From CAMLJR01 sp964500675 (GTDB lineage Bacteria > Pseudomonadota > Gammaproteobacteria > Pseudomonadales > CAMLJR01), in the NCBI GenBank assembly GCA_964500675.1, contig CAZCNY010000001.1:310001-374000 (forward strand): a DNA stretch of 64,000 bases. Reading direction: 5' to 3'. Under the pieces are notes generated by a model that saw only the letters and a list, made by a program, of their open reading frames with translations, made no database searches and was not told where the DNA came from. Shown here piece by piece: positions 1 through 9,059 of the stretch; positions within the stretch are counted from its first letter, which is position 1, and every line of letters begins with the position of its first letter. A program made the position numbers and the translations under genes.

Positions 1-80
1 TCTTCCAATAATGTGTTCATCGATATTCTCTCTCAAAATGTAAATGGGGTAGTTCGGGTATAGGCTCAGGAGTTCGGGAT

Positions 81-398
81 TCAGTCTTCTTCCGCAATAG
101 TGACTCGCAGTCCGGAAAAGTGTTCCTTCAAACGAATTTGGCAGGAGAGGCGCGAGCGCTCGTTGCGATGACTGCTGCCGTCGAGCAACGCATCCTCGTC
201 CGCGCTCATCGGTGGCAGCATACCTGCGAATTCTGGATCAACGTAAACATGGCAGGTGGCGCATGAGCAGACCCCGCCGCAGAGAGCCAATACGTCGTCG
301 ATGCCCGCGTTCCGTATGGCCTCCATCAAGCTGAGATTCGCTTCTCCCTGAATTGAGTGTTGCTCTCCTGCCCGATCGGTCACCACTAGCTGAGGCAT
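81..398 (-). CDS. [2Fe-2S] ferredoxin, adrenodoxin type
   Basis: This 105-residue protein is read from an ATG at 398 that has GGAG 7 bases upstream. A longer in-frame start would add 23 residues without ferredoxin character. Cys40, Cys46, Cys49 and Cys86 give the C-x5-C-x2-C...C cluster pattern of adrenodoxin/putidaredoxin-type carriers, with an extra Cys44. The family carries electrons from a ferredoxin reductase to P450s or Rieske oxygenases. The window encodes three P450s and one Rieske enzyme but no recognisable reductase, so the reductase must lie elsewhere. The gene is divergent from the TetR gene at 482, which may control it (inference). Confidence 0.9.
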   Translation of the reverse strand: MPQLVVTDRAGEQHSIQGEANLSLMEAIRNAGIDDVLALCGGVCSCATCHVYVDPEFAGMLPPMSADEDALLDGSSHRNERSRLSCQIRLKEHFSGLRVTIAEED

Positions 399-481
399 TG
401 CATCGCTCCAAATAATCAAAAACAATTGTCGCCCTTTAACCGCAGTGATCCATTCAAAACCGATCAAAGATATGCGACACT

Positions 482-1048
482 ATGAAGCATAAGTCACCCC
501 AATCGGACTCGTCAAGCATGAAAGACGCCCGTATCGTCAAGACCGATCAGGCACTGCGGAGCGCGCTGCTTGCCTTGCTGGAGCGCAAGCCGTTGGAGCA
601 GATCACGATTCGCGATATCGCGGCCGAGTCGGGCGTTCACTATGCGACGTTCTTTCGCCACCATCCGACGAAGGAAGCTCTGCTGAACCACGTCGCAGCG
701 GACGAGATCGACCGGCTCGTCGAGCTTTCGCTGCATATACAGGACACGGTCGACACCCATGCGGGATTCGTCGCACTCTGCACCTATATCGATGAACATC
801 GAGCGCTGTGGACTGCGCTTTTGACGGGCGGGGCTGCTGGTGCCATGCGCGAGGAATTGTTGCGCGTGTCTAGAGAACTGGCGGTTGAACGCGCGCCGAA
901 GGACAGCTGGCTTCCCGTGGAGCTGGCAACGACCTGCACGACCAGCCTGATCGTCGAAACGATATCCTGGTGGCTTACTCAGCCGCCAGAAGCGTTCTCA
1001 ATCGAGCGTGTTGCACAAATTCTTCATCGGCTCGTAAATATTCACTAA
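482..1048 (+). CDS. TetR/AcrR-family transcriptional regulator
   Basis: A 188-residue protein with an N-terminal TetR-type helix-turn-helix at about residues 41-62 (ITIRDIAAESGVHYATFFRH). The remainder is a helical ligand-binding domain typical of the family in length but without informative motifs. The start is uncertain because no clear ribosome site precedes the ATG at 482, and Met13 is an alternative. It is divergent from the ferredoxin gene, 83 bp away, and convergent with the thioesterase that ends the beta-oxidation operon. TetR proteins usually repress a neighbouring divergent gene; a CoA-ester or steroid-like ligand is plausible from context only. Confidence 0.85.
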   Translation: MKHKSPQSDSSSMKDARIVKTDQALRSALLALLERKPLEQITIRDIAAESGVHYATFFRHHPTKEALLNHVAADEIDRLVELSLHIQDTVDTHAGFVALCTYIDEHRALWTALLTGGAAGAMREELLRVSRELAVERAPKDSWLPVELATTCTTSLIVETISWWLTQPPEAFSIERVAQILHRLVNIH

Positions 1049-1100
1049 AGCCGAAATGCTGTCGGATGATATAGCCGAGCAGTGTTGCACGAACGGCGAA

Positions 1101-1535
1101 CTATTTGGTGGGGCGTAGATCCATCACTTTCCACATCCCTTCTGCGCTCGCGACAATGCGCTCCTCTGCCATGATAAATCCGCGCACAAACACAATCTGT
1201 TTGGCGGCGCGAATGACTTCGGCTTTGCACGTAATAAATTCGCCCACGCGCGCGACGGAAATAAACTGTGTTTGCAGCGAAATAGTTGCGCATCGATTGT
1301 GACCCAGCGCATCGCCAACGGCAACGCCGAGCCCCATATCAGCAAACGTCATCACCAGACCGCCATGAACGGTGCCGAGGTGATTGTTGCAGTGGCGATC
1401 TTCAAGAACCAGGCCGAGCGAACGTCGACCATCATTCACACGCAGCCAGAAAGGACCGGCGACTCCCGAAAAACCACCGAGTTCAACGCGCTCCCAGCCA
1501 GCTGTTTTCAGGGATTCAGGTGTCGTGCCGCTCAT
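1101..1535 (-). CDS. PaaI-like hotdog-fold acyl-CoA thioesterase
   Basis: A 144-residue single hotdog domain. The family signature is seen as N50-N51 followed by the HGG motif at residues 58-60 and Asp67 (TVHGGLVMTFADMG), the residues that place and activate water on the thioester in PaaI/4HBT-type enzymes. It probably hydrolyses acyl-CoA intermediates to recycle CoA. It is the last gene of a minus-strand operon, 52 bp behind the small acyl-CoA dehydrogenase subunit. Family assignment is firm; the substrate is unknown. Confidence 0.85.
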   Translation of the reverse strand: MSGTTPESLKTAGWERVELGGFSGVAGPFWLRVNDGRRSLGLVLEDRHCNNHLGTVHGGLVMTFADMGLGVAVGDALGHNRCATISLQTQFISVARVGEFITCKAEVIRAAKQIVFVRGFIMAEERIVASAEGMWKVMDLRPTK

Positions 1536-1587
1536 TTAGAAACCTCTAACATAAATTGATCAAGCAGCACCGAAACTAACGATTAAC

Positions 1588-2517
1588 CTAAGCCGCGCTA
1601 AAACACTGTTCAGCGACCATTACTGCCTGACCGCTGCGACCACCGAGCTCTGAAATCAAAGCTTTCATGCGATACGTCCACAAATGCAGCGACATTTCGA
1701 GCGTCATTCCCATCGCGCCCATCATCTGGTGCACGTCGTAAATCACGCGCGTCGCGCTATCTTGCGCATAAAGCGCGGCGACAGCTGCATCTCCCGCGTC
1801 GCCCGACCACGCCGCTTTACGCGCCAGCCAGCGCACGCCGCCCGCGAGCACGGCGCACTCGGCCATGCGATGACGCAATGCTTGGAAGGTACCGAGCGGA
1901 CGCCCGAATTGTTTGCGCACGCTGATATGTTCGACCGTCGCATCGATCGCGGCTTTTAACAGGCCTGCCATTTCAGCGGCGAGTGCGACGCGCAACCAGG
2001 TTTTTACTTTTGCCGCATCTTCCGCAGAAAGTAATTTCACTTCGGGTTTAACTGTGAAGCGACCCATTGGATACGCATAAAGCGATTCGGGCAGCGCTTC
2101 GATTTGATCCGGTGTCGGATGCGCGATGCCGACCCCCACGCCATTTGGAAAAGAGTCGCCGTCGATTACGATCACCGTTTTCGCTGTCGCGAGGAAACGA
2201 CCGGGACGACCATTTTCAACCACAGAAAATGGACGCGGCAATTCCATATCGAGCATCGGACGCACGATCATCGACAGTGCGGTTTCGCAGGTATACGGCA
2301 GACGCGCGAGACGCTCCACGGCTAACGCTGCCGATAAGGCGCCCAATTCGGGAATTGCGCCGATATCGAAATACTGACCTTCTTCCAATTCATTTTCGAG
2401 CTTGTCATTCACGAGCGCGAATTTATGAAACTCGGCAGGAACCAACGCAAACTCTTCGGCCAGCTTATCGAGCGCGCTTTCGATCGCAGATTGATCGTCG
2501 TTCAGCGTGAAATCCAT
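1588..2517 (-). CDS. acyl-CoA dehydrogenase, short (beta-type) subunit
   Basis: A 309-residue acyl-CoA dehydrogenase, shorter than the usual 370-400. The N-terminal helical domain (MDFTLNDDQSAIESALDKL) and the C-terminal helical bundle are present, but the central beta domain lacks the usual flavin-contacting SEP.xGSD segment. Its start overlaps the stop of the preceding 378-residue dehydrogenase by one base. In actinobacterial and proteobacterial steroid degraders such adjacent unequal pairs (ChsE1-ChsE2, FadE26-FadE27 type) form alpha2beta2 enzymes with composite FAD sites. I infer the same here. It is not expected to be active alone. Confidence 0.88.
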   Translation of the reverse strand: MDFTLNDDQSAIESALDKLAEEFALVPAEFHKFALVNDKLENELEEGQYFDIGAIPELGALSAALAVERLARLPYTCETALSMIVRPMLDMELPRPFSVVENGRPGRFLATAKTVIVIDGDSFPNGVGVGIAHPTPDQIEALPESLYAYPMGRFTVKPEVKLLSAEDAAKVKTWLRVALAAEMAGLLKAAIDATVEHISVRKQFGRPLGTFQALRHRMAECAVLAGGVRWLARKAAWSGDAGDAAVAALYAQDSATRVIYDVHQMMGAMGMTLEMSLHLWTYRMKALISELGGRSGQAVMVAEQCFSAA

Positions 2518-3653
2518 CAGCGCGGCTCCCGTGGCAATTGCAGTAATTCGGTGGCGATTAAATTCAATTGAATTTCGGCAGCACCCGACGCGATACCGGC
2601 AACGATGCCGCGTTGATGATGCGCGAGCAACATCGGATCACCGCCCGCCAATGATTCGGGAACGTGCTCGACAACAAATTCAGCGACGAGACGCTCGCAG
2701 ATCACTGTCGAAAAACGACCTGCGCTCGCTTCGGGACTCGTGGCCTGACCGTGCACGCGCTGATCGATAATGCTGTAACTATAGAGACGCGATACTTCGC
2801 ACGCCGCATGCGCTTTCGCCGCTTGCTCGGCGACGCCCGGAGTAAAACGTCCCGCTTTTTTCAGCAGCGCCACCGCGCGATGCAACATGCGCGATGCCAG
2901 CGAGAAACGCGGAATACCAACGCGTTCGAGCGACAGCGAAATACGCACGATTTCCCACGCCTGACCTTCTTCGCCGAGACGTGCGCTCACGGGCACGGTG
3001 ACATCGTCGAAGAAGACTTCATGGATATCGCCTTCGCCGATGATGCTCGGAATATTGCGCACGGTGATACCGGGCGCCGTCATCGGCACCAGGAAAATCG
3101 AAATACCGCCTTTGCCCTGCGATGTGCGCGCGAGCAAGAAGCAGGTTTCGGCATCGCCCGCGTACGAGGTCCAAATTTTCTGGCCGTTGATTTTATAAAC
3201 GTCGCCATCGCGCTCGGCGCGTGTGCGCAGCGAAGCGAGATCGGAACCCGACTCAGGCTCGGAAAAACCCTGACACCAAATCGTTTCACCGCGCGCCATC
3301 GGCGGAATGTAACGCGCCTGTTGCTCCTCGGAACCGAAACGCATCAGCGTTGGGCCGATCCAATTCACGTTCATGTATTGACCGCCACGCGGCTCGCCCG
3401 CCATCCACATTTCTTCGGCGAGAATAAATGCGATCCACGGATCGGCGTCGCGGCCACCCCAACGCGCGGGCCAGTGCGGTATCAACAATCCTTCGGCAGC
3501 CAGGGCGCCGCAGAATTTGCGTGCGAAAGTGGTTTGCTCTTTCGAGGCCGGGCCGTGCGCCAAGGTTTCCCAATCGGCTGGAAGATTGGCTTTGAGAAAG
3601 GCGCGAACAGTCGAACGAAAATTCTCCTGCTCTGAATTCCAAGCGAAATCCAT
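2517..3653 (-). CDS. acyl-CoA dehydrogenase, long (alpha-type) subunit
   Basis: A 378-residue acyl-CoA dehydrogenase with the full three-domain layout. The flavin/substrate segment is recognisable (GFSEPESGSDLASLRTRAER, about residues 130-150), followed by INGQKIWTSYAGDAE. A glutamate in the C-terminal GAAEIQLNLIA segment is a candidate catalytic base. It is translationally coupled to the short subunit downstream, so the two likely form a heterotetramer oxidising a bulky CoA ester to its alpha,beta-enoyl form. It follows the crotonase gene with a 47-bp gap in the same operon. Confidence 0.9.
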   Translation of the reverse strand: MDFAWNSEQENFRSTVRAFLKANLPADWETLAHGPASKEQTTFARKFCGALAAEGLLIPHWPARWGGRDADPWIAFILAEEMWMAGEPRGGQYMNVNWIGPTLMRFGSEEQQARYIPPMARGETIWCQGFSEPESGSDLASLRTRAERDGDVYKINGQKIWTSYAGDAETCFLLARTSQGKGGISIFLVPMTAPGITVRNIPSIIGEGDIHEVFFDDVTVPVSARLGEEGQAWEIVRISLSLERVGIPRFSLASRMLHRAVALLKKAGRFTPGVAEQAAKAHAACEVSRLYSYSIIDQRVHGQATSPEASAGRFSTVICERLVAEFVVEHVPESLAGGDPMLLAHHQRGIVAGIASGAAEIQLNLIATELLQLPREPR

Positions 3654-3700
3654 CGATTATGATTCCAACTTAATAATTAAAAATGAACGCAGAAAAAAGT

Positions 3701-4513
3701 TTATTCGCTCTTACCTTTCGATCCCAGCTTAGCGAGATACGCGTCCATACCGGCGAGATAATTCGGGTTCAACATCAATGCGCTATTAGCCAAACGCTCA
3801 ACCTGACGCGCTTGATCGCGACCGACTTCATACGCGAGTTCGATCGCGAGTTTCGCCGTGCCCATTTGTTCGCCGTGTTGCTCCGAAAGATGACGGCAGA
3901 ACTTCATCACGTCTTCTTCGAAAGTTTCGTCGGGGAATACTTCGTGGATGAGACCCATGATCAATGCTTTATCGGCATTCGCGGGCAGATTCGCCATCAC
4001 GAGATAACGTGTCCAATGCGGGCCGATCAAACGCGCAAGACGACTCACGCCGTTCGATGCGGGCAATACACCGAATTTGCCTTCGGGGAATGAATAGCTC
4101 GCGCTTTTCGCAGCGAGACGGAAATCGCACGACAGCGACAATTCCAAACCGCCGCCGACGCACGTTGCATGATGCGCAACGACGATCGGCTTTTCGATGT
4201 GCTCCATCTCGTCGTAAATGCGTTGCATGCCGTGCAATCCCAAACGGTGTTTCTCACGAATCGCAACGCCGGTGCGCGCAATCTCAGCAGGCTCTCCGGA
4301 TTTATCGCGCAGATCGGCGCCTGAGCAGAAATAACGACCGGTTGCGCGAATCAGCATGACCTTGAGCGACGGCGTATCGCGGAAACGATGCACGGCTTCT
4401 TCGAACAGCGCCATCGTCTGCGCGGTCAGCGCGTTGAGTTTTTCCGGACGATTAAGGGTGCAAATAATAATTGCGCTGTCTTCGCGTACCAATAAATGTG
4501 GAGCTTCTGACAT
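3701..4513 (-). CDS. enoyl-CoA hydratase/isomerase (crotonase) family
   Basis: A 270-residue crotonase. Both glutamates of true hydratases appear to be present: Glu124 in the VGGGLELSLSCD oxyanion-hole segment and Glu145 in FPEGKFGVLP, the equivalents of Glu144 and Glu164 of the rat enzyme. The SGADLRD loop is at 64-70. It should hydrate the enoyl-CoA made by the flanking dehydrogenases. The ATG at 4513 has a strong AAGGAG site. It lies between the fused dehydrogenase (17 bp upstream) and the dehydrogenase pair, so this is one beta-oxidation operon. Confidence 0.9.
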   Translation of the reverse strand: MSEAPHLLVREDSAIIICTLNRPEKLNALTAQTMALFEEAVHRFRDTPSLKVMLIRATGRYFCSGADLRDKSGEPAEIARTGVAIREKHRLGLHGMQRIYDEMEHIEKPIVVAHHATCVGGGLELSLSCDFRLAAKSASYSFPEGKFGVLPASNGVSRLARLIGPHWTRYLVMANLPANADKALIMGLIHEVFPDETFEEDVMKFCRHLSEQHGEQMGTAKLAIELAYEVGRDQARQVERLANSALMLNPNYLAGMDAYLAKLGSKGKSE

Positions 4514-4530
4514 CGTGAGTCTCCTTTTAA

Positions 4531-6744
4531 TTATCCGCGGGTGCGCGGCAGGCCGAGTGCGCGCTCGGCGATCATGCTGCGATGAACTTCGCTGGTGCCG
4601 CCATAAATCGTCGTACCGTGCGCGTGGCGATAAGCGAGATTGAGTTCGCCGGCAGGACCATGGCGTTTCGACAACGAATGCGGCGCCGTCAGATGCAGTA
4701 AGTCGCGCGAATCGGATTGGAATTTTTCCGACGAAAACATTTTGATCATCGGGCCGTACGCGAGGTTCGGTAATTTATTCACACCGACCCACAGCGCGCG
4801 ATTGGCGAGCACATCCGAAATAAAGAAGTGTGCCCACGTGCGTGCGAGACGTTTTTGCGCATCGACATCTTCGATCAACGGGCGGCCATCTTTTTGCACT
4901 TCACGGCACAACTCTTCAGCCGCGACCGTCATCGCGCGCTGGCTTTTGCCGAAACCGCCGCCGTGTTCGAGTTCGAGCGCAGCAGCCATCACTTTCACGC
5001 CACCATCGACGGGGCCGAGGCGGTATTTGTCGCTGACAATGACGTTGTCGTAGAACGTCGCATTGGTGCGCTCGTCTTGGAAAGTATGCACCGGATGAAT
5101 TTCGATGCCCGGTGTGTTTAGCGGTACCACGAACATGGTGAGACCTTTGTGCTTCGGCACATCGGGATTGGTGCGCGTGAGCATCAGCACGTAATTTGCG
5201 ATATTCGCGCCTGAGGTCCACATTTTCGCGCCATCGATACGCCACGAACCGTCGGGCAATTGCGTCGCTTTGGTTTTCGCGGCGAACACATCGGAACCGC
5301 AGCCGGGCTCACTGTAACCGAGGCTGCAAATCGCATCGCCGCTCATGATTTTGGTGAGCACCTCTTGTTTCAATTCGTCGTTGCCGGCTTTGCGAATCAT
5401 GGTGCCGACAAGATCCGTGGTGCTTACCGGGTGCGATGTCCAACCGTGCTTTTCCCACACGGAGCGGAACGCATTCATCACATACGGAGCCGCTTCGCGA
5501 CCGCCGTACTCTTTCGGCCAACCCGGGAACAGGAAATTTTTTTCCGCGAGTTTTTTGTGCACGCCCGCATCGTAGCCATCGAACGAATAATGCGCTTTCG
5601 CGCGCAGCTCAGGCGTCAAGGTGGCGTTGAAGAAATCATCGAGTTCTTTCGCGAGGGCGCGCGCATCGTCGCCGAGATCGAAATCGATCGAAATCTCACC
5701 CACTTCGGGTAATTCGACTTTTTCGTTCGCATATAAACGACGGCCCGCTTCAGCGAGGAAATTGGTGGGATCACCAAAAACTAACGGCCACGCTTTAGCG
5801 CGCAGGTTATACAAATGAATATCGTATTCAGTCGCCAACCCGTAACCGCCGAAGGTGTGCAGCGCCTGCGTCACCGCACGGCCGGCAGTATCGGCATTCC
5901 ACCAAATGGCGAGAGAAATTTCAGTACCCGCTTCAGGCAAACTTTTAGCGATATCGTGAATCGCTTTCCACGCGAGATATTTGCCGCCGTCGGTATCAGT
6001 AATCAAATCAGCAAGCGGATGTGAAATCGCTTGATACGCACCGATCGGCTGGCCGAATGCCTCGCGCTCGCACGCGTACGCAGCAGCGAGACGAATCGCT
6101 TCGCGCGATAAGCCCGACAGCGCAACACCCATCAACAATTTCCATTCTTCAAGCGCCTGCGCGAAGACTTTCAGCGCAGCAGCACCTTCACCAATAACGA
6201 CGCGATTCGAACTATTGAGTTTCAATTCGGCGATCGGCGTTTGCGCGAGATTTTCTTCGCCGCGCTTCTCGTCCTTAGAAAAAGAAACGAGCACGATCTT
6301 ATCGCCATCGCGCGCAACGACCGCATCGGCAACTGCGCCGCCAGCGACCCATTGTGCAGACGCTTTCGCGACGTCATGGAATGCGATGCTCAACACCACG
6401 TCGCCGCCGATTGCGCGCTCGAGTAATTCGCTCTGCGCTTCGCCGCCGACGATGGCCAGCACACGCGCGGCGACCAGCGCCTCCGCGACTGGACCGGAGG
6501 TCAACGTGCGCCCCGCTTCTTCGAGCAACACGGCGGCATCCATAATCCCGAGTCCAAGACCGCCGCAATCCTCCGGTACGCGCAAACCGAACGCGCCGAG
6601 CTCCGCCAAACCTTTCCACAGCTCGACATCGAAACCGCCTTTATCAGCGGCTGCGCGCACACGCACCATGCTGCTTTGATCGTCGAGGAAACGCGCGAAC
6701 GATTCGCGCATCATCCGTTGGTCATCGGACAGTTCGAAATTCAT
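4531..6744 (-). CDS. fused double acyl-CoA dehydrogenase (FadE34-like)
   Basis: A 737-residue protein made of two consecutive acyl-CoA dehydrogenase units, roughly residues 1-360 and 370-737. The N-terminal half has a degenerate flavin region. The C-terminal half has the canonical GYSEPGCGSDVFAAKTKA and IDGAKMWTSGANIA segments and ends in YGGTSEVHRSMIAERALGLP. The architecture matches FadE34/ChsE3 of Mycobacterium, a single-chain version of the alpha2beta2 side-chain dehydrogenases. The ATG at 6744 is preceded by GGAG; an upstream in-frame Met would add 21 unlikely residues. It is the first gene of the beta-oxidation operon. The substrate is inferred. Confidence 0.9.
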   Translation of the reverse strand: MNFELSDDQRMMRESFARFLDDQSSMVRVRAAADKGGFDVELWKGLAELGAFGLRVPEDCGGLGLGIMDAAVLLEEAGRTLTSGPVAEALVAARVLAIVGGEAQSELLERAIGGDVVLSIAFHDVAKASAQWVAGGAVADAVVARDGDKIVLVSFSKDEKRGEENLAQTPIAELKLNSSNRVVIGEGAAALKVFAQALEEWKLLMGVALSGLSREAIRLAAAYACEREAFGQPIGAYQAISHPLADLITDTDGGKYLAWKAIHDIAKSLPEAGTEISLAIWWNADTAGRAVTQALHTFGGYGLATEYDIHLYNLRAKAWPLVFGDPTNFLAEAGRRLYANEKVELPEVGEISIDFDLGDDARALAKELDDFFNATLTPELRAKAHYSFDGYDAGVHKKLAEKNFLFPGWPKEYGGREAAPYVMNAFRSVWEKHGWTSHPVSTTDLVGTMIRKAGNDELKQEVLTKIMSGDAICSLGYSEPGCGSDVFAAKTKATQLPDGSWRIDGAKMWTSGANIANYVLMLTRTNPDVPKHKGLTMFVVPLNTPGIEIHPVHTFQDERTNATFYDNVIVSDKYRLGPVDGGVKVMAAALELEHGGGFGKSQRAMTVAAEELCREVQKDGRPLIEDVDAQKRLARTWAHFFISDVLANRALWVGVNKLPNLAYGPMIKMFSSEKFQSDSRDLLHLTAPHSLSKRHGPAGELNLAYRHAHGTTIYGGTSEVHRSMIAERALGLPRTRG

Positions 6745-7060
6745 CGTTGAGGTAACTCCGAAATAAATCTGGTTGTCAAAAAAGGTAGAGGGAGGATTTC
6801 TCCTCAAGATATAGGCGTCGCCGGGGGGCGAAGCAGACTACTATGGCGTGTCGGACACAGTCAATAATGCTGGACAACGCGTGCAACCAACAGCCTTGCC
6901 ATCCTATACGGGGCAGCCGCGACCGGAGCTTAACATTTGATTACAGTATGCCGACATTAATTGACGTTAACTTATATTGCGTCGCACAATGCCGCCGCGC
7001 TTTTTGCATCACCACCCGCAAATAACCGACGTACTCCATTACCGAGAACTTAACGTGCCT
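6745..7060. other. divergent promoter region, 316 bp
   Basis: This gap separates the start of the fused dehydrogenase (minus) from the PQQ dehydrogenase (plus), so it must hold promoters for both directions. It contains the 13-mer GTCAATAATGCTG at 6860, shared in near-identical form with two other intergenic regions in the window. No believable small gene is present: the only ORF of size lacks coding character. Confidence 0.6.
6860..6872. promoter_or_regulatory. candidate operator, GTCRAYAATGYTG copy 1
   Basis: The sequence GTCAATAATGCTG is one of three matches to GTCRAYAATGYTG noticed, all between genes (others at 26738 and 36309). This copy lies 115 bp upstream of the fused acyl-CoA dehydrogenase start. 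It may bind one of the TetR regulators of the window; that is inference. Confidence 0.4.
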
Positions 7061-9043
7061 ATGAAAACAATTGACCCCAGCACTCTCAGCATCGGCAAGA
7101 TTTTTCAACGCGGTTTGCTCTTGATCGTTACAACTATCGCTATCGCGCCCCCTCTCTACGCGGTTGAATCCGTCGTCGATCAAAATCAATTGGGCACCCA
7201 ATATTCGGAGCTCAAACAAATCAACAAAGACAACGTCGCCAACCTGGAAAAGGTCTGGGAGTATCACACGGGCGATCTGCCGCCGAAGGAATTGAAGAAA
7301 ACATTTGTGGCGTTTGAAGATCAGCCCAGCATGATCGAGGGCAATCTGGTCGTGTGTTCGGTGGCGCGCCGTGTCATCGCGCTCGATCCGCAGACCGGCA
7401 AGCAGCGCTGGGTGTTCGATCCGAAAGATCCGCTCGACAGCAAAAAAATCGGCTATCGAAAATGTCGCGGCATTTCGAATTGGGTAGACAGCCAAGCCGC
7501 TGACGGCGCCGTCTGCAAATCACGTATTTTTCTCGGCACACCGACGTATCGCCTCTGGTCGATCGATGCCAAAACCGGCAAGCCCTGCGAAGACTTTGGC
7601 GAGCACGGCGTCGTCCAAATGCCGATAACGAAACCCGAACTCTTTCCCGGCGAAGTCGTCGCGGGCTCTAACCCCGCCGTCGTCAACGACGACGTCGTCG
7701 TCGGCTCGGCTGTGGCCGACAATCAGCGCCAGGACGCGCCGAGCGGGCGCGTACTCGCCTACGATGCACGCAGCGGAAAACCAGTCTGGCAATTCGACCC
7801 GGTACCGCGCGACCCCGCCGACCCAGCGATGAAAAGCTGGGCCAAAGGCACCGCGGGCTTTGGCAGCGGCAGCGTATGGTCGTCGATGGCGGTCGATCAA
7901 AAGCTCGATCTTGTGTATCTGCCGACGACGAGTGTGTCGGGCGATTTCTACGGCGGCGACCGCACCGGCGACAACAATTACACGACCGGAGTAGTGGCGC
8001 TGCACGGCAAAACCGGCGCAGTGGCGTGGTACCGTCAAATCGTGCATCACAATATTTTCGATTACGACCTGCCCGCGCGGCCGATCCTGATCGATTATCC
8101 GCAGAACGGCACCATGGTTCCCGCGCTCGTGCAGCTCACCAAAATGGGATTGATCTTCGTGTTCAATCGCGAGACCGGCGAGCCGCTGGTTCCGATCGAA
8201 GAGCGGCCGGTGCCGCAGACCGGCAAAGTCGCGAAAGAAGTGCCCTCGCCGACACAGCCCTTCCCGGTCGGCATGCCCAGCTTGTCACCGCAAGGATTCA
8301 CTCCCGACGATGTCTGGGGTTTTACGCCTATCGATAAATACCTGTGCCGCAGAAAAGTCGAAGCGCTCAACTACGGCCCGATGTACACACCGCCCAGCGA
8401 GAAAGGCACGATTGCCATGCCTTCCGGCGGTGGCGGCCCGAATTGGGGTGGCGGCGCATACGACCCGACCAGCCACGTCATCGTCGTGCCATCAAACCGC
8501 GTACCGATGATCGAGACACTGGTGCCGCGCGAAAATATCAAGCTGGACCCGAATCAAACCATCGAAAGTCGCGGCACCATGATCTTTGCCAACACCGGAT
8601 CGCCGTACGTAGTGAAAATCGACCCGTTGCTGTCGCCGCTCGGCGCGCCGTGCTCGGCACCGCCGTGGGCGGCATTAACTGCCGTGGATCTGGTAAACAA
8701 GAAAATCGTTTGGGAAGTGCCGCTCGGCAGTATCGAAAAACTCGCGCCGTTTCCCATGCCGTCATTCGTCAATACCAATTTGGGCACACCGGGCGCAGGC
8801 GGCCCGCTCGCCACCGCTGGCGGCGTGGTGTTTATCGGCTACACGCTGGATGACACGATCCGCGCATTCGATATGCAAACGGGCAAAGTGTTGTGGAAGG
8901 CGAATTTACCTGCCGCCGGCATGGCCGTACCCATCACCTATGAAGTCAACGGCGAGCAATACCTTGTTATCACTGCCGGTGGTCATAGCATGTATGGCTC
9001 GACGATGGGCGATTCCGTCGTTGCGTTCAAACTGAAACATTGA
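7061..9043 (+). CDS. PQQ-dependent dehydrogenase, glucose-dehydrogenase-like, exported
   Basis: A 660-residue quinoprotein read from the ATG at 7061, which precedes a clear signal peptide (GLLLIVTTIAIAPPLYA, probable cleavage after LYA). The rest is an eight-bladed propeller of the membrane-bound glucose dehydrogenase group, with WYRQIVHHNIFDYDLP, NWGGGAYDP and CSAPPWAALTAVDL segments. There is no N-terminal multi-helix membrane anchor as in Gcd, so it should be a soluble periplasmic enzyme. It would oxidise a sugar or alcohol with PQQ and pass electrons to the respiratory chain; no PQQ synthesis gene is in the window. The substrate is unknown. Confidence 0.85.
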   Translation: MKTIDPSTLSIGKIFQRGLLLIVTTIAIAPPLYAVESVVDQNQLGTQYSELKQINKDNVANLEKVWEYHTGDLPPKELKKTFVAFEDQPSMIEGNLVVCSVARRVIALDPQTGKQRWVFDPKDPLDSKKIGYRKCRGISNWVDSQAADGAVCKSRIFLGTPTYRLWSIDAKTGKPCEDFGEHGVVQMPITKPELFPGEVVAGSNPAVVNDDVVVGSAVADNQRQDAPSGRVLAYDARSGKPVWQFDPVPRDPADPAMKSWAKGTAGFGSGSVWSSMAVDQKLDLVYLPTTSVSGDFYGGDRTGDNNYTTGVVALHGKTGAVAWYRQIVHHNIFDYDLPARPILIDYPQNGTMVPALVQLTKMGLIFVFNRETGEPLVPIEERPVPQTGKVAKEVPSPTQPFPVGMPSLSPQGFTPDDVWGFTPIDKYLCRRKVEALNYGPMYTPPSEKGTIAMPSGGGGPNWGGGAYDPTSHVIVVPSNRVPMIETLVPRENIKLDPNQTIESRGTMIFANTGSPYVVKIDPLLSPLGAPCSAPPWAALTAVDLVNKKIVWEVPLGSIEKLAPFPMPSFVNTNLGTPGAGGPLATAGGVVFIGYTLDDTIRAFDMQTGKVLWKANLPAAGMAVPITYEVNGEQYLVITAGGHSMYGSTMGDSVVAFKLKH

Positions 9044-9059
9044 TTTGCCCGAAAAAAAA

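Noticed and set aside
2067..3635. Long plus-strand ORFs opposite the acyl-CoA dehydrogenases (up to 323 codons)
   Set aside because: They are antisense shadows of well-supported dehydrogenase genes and are rich in Arg/His with no domain similarity.
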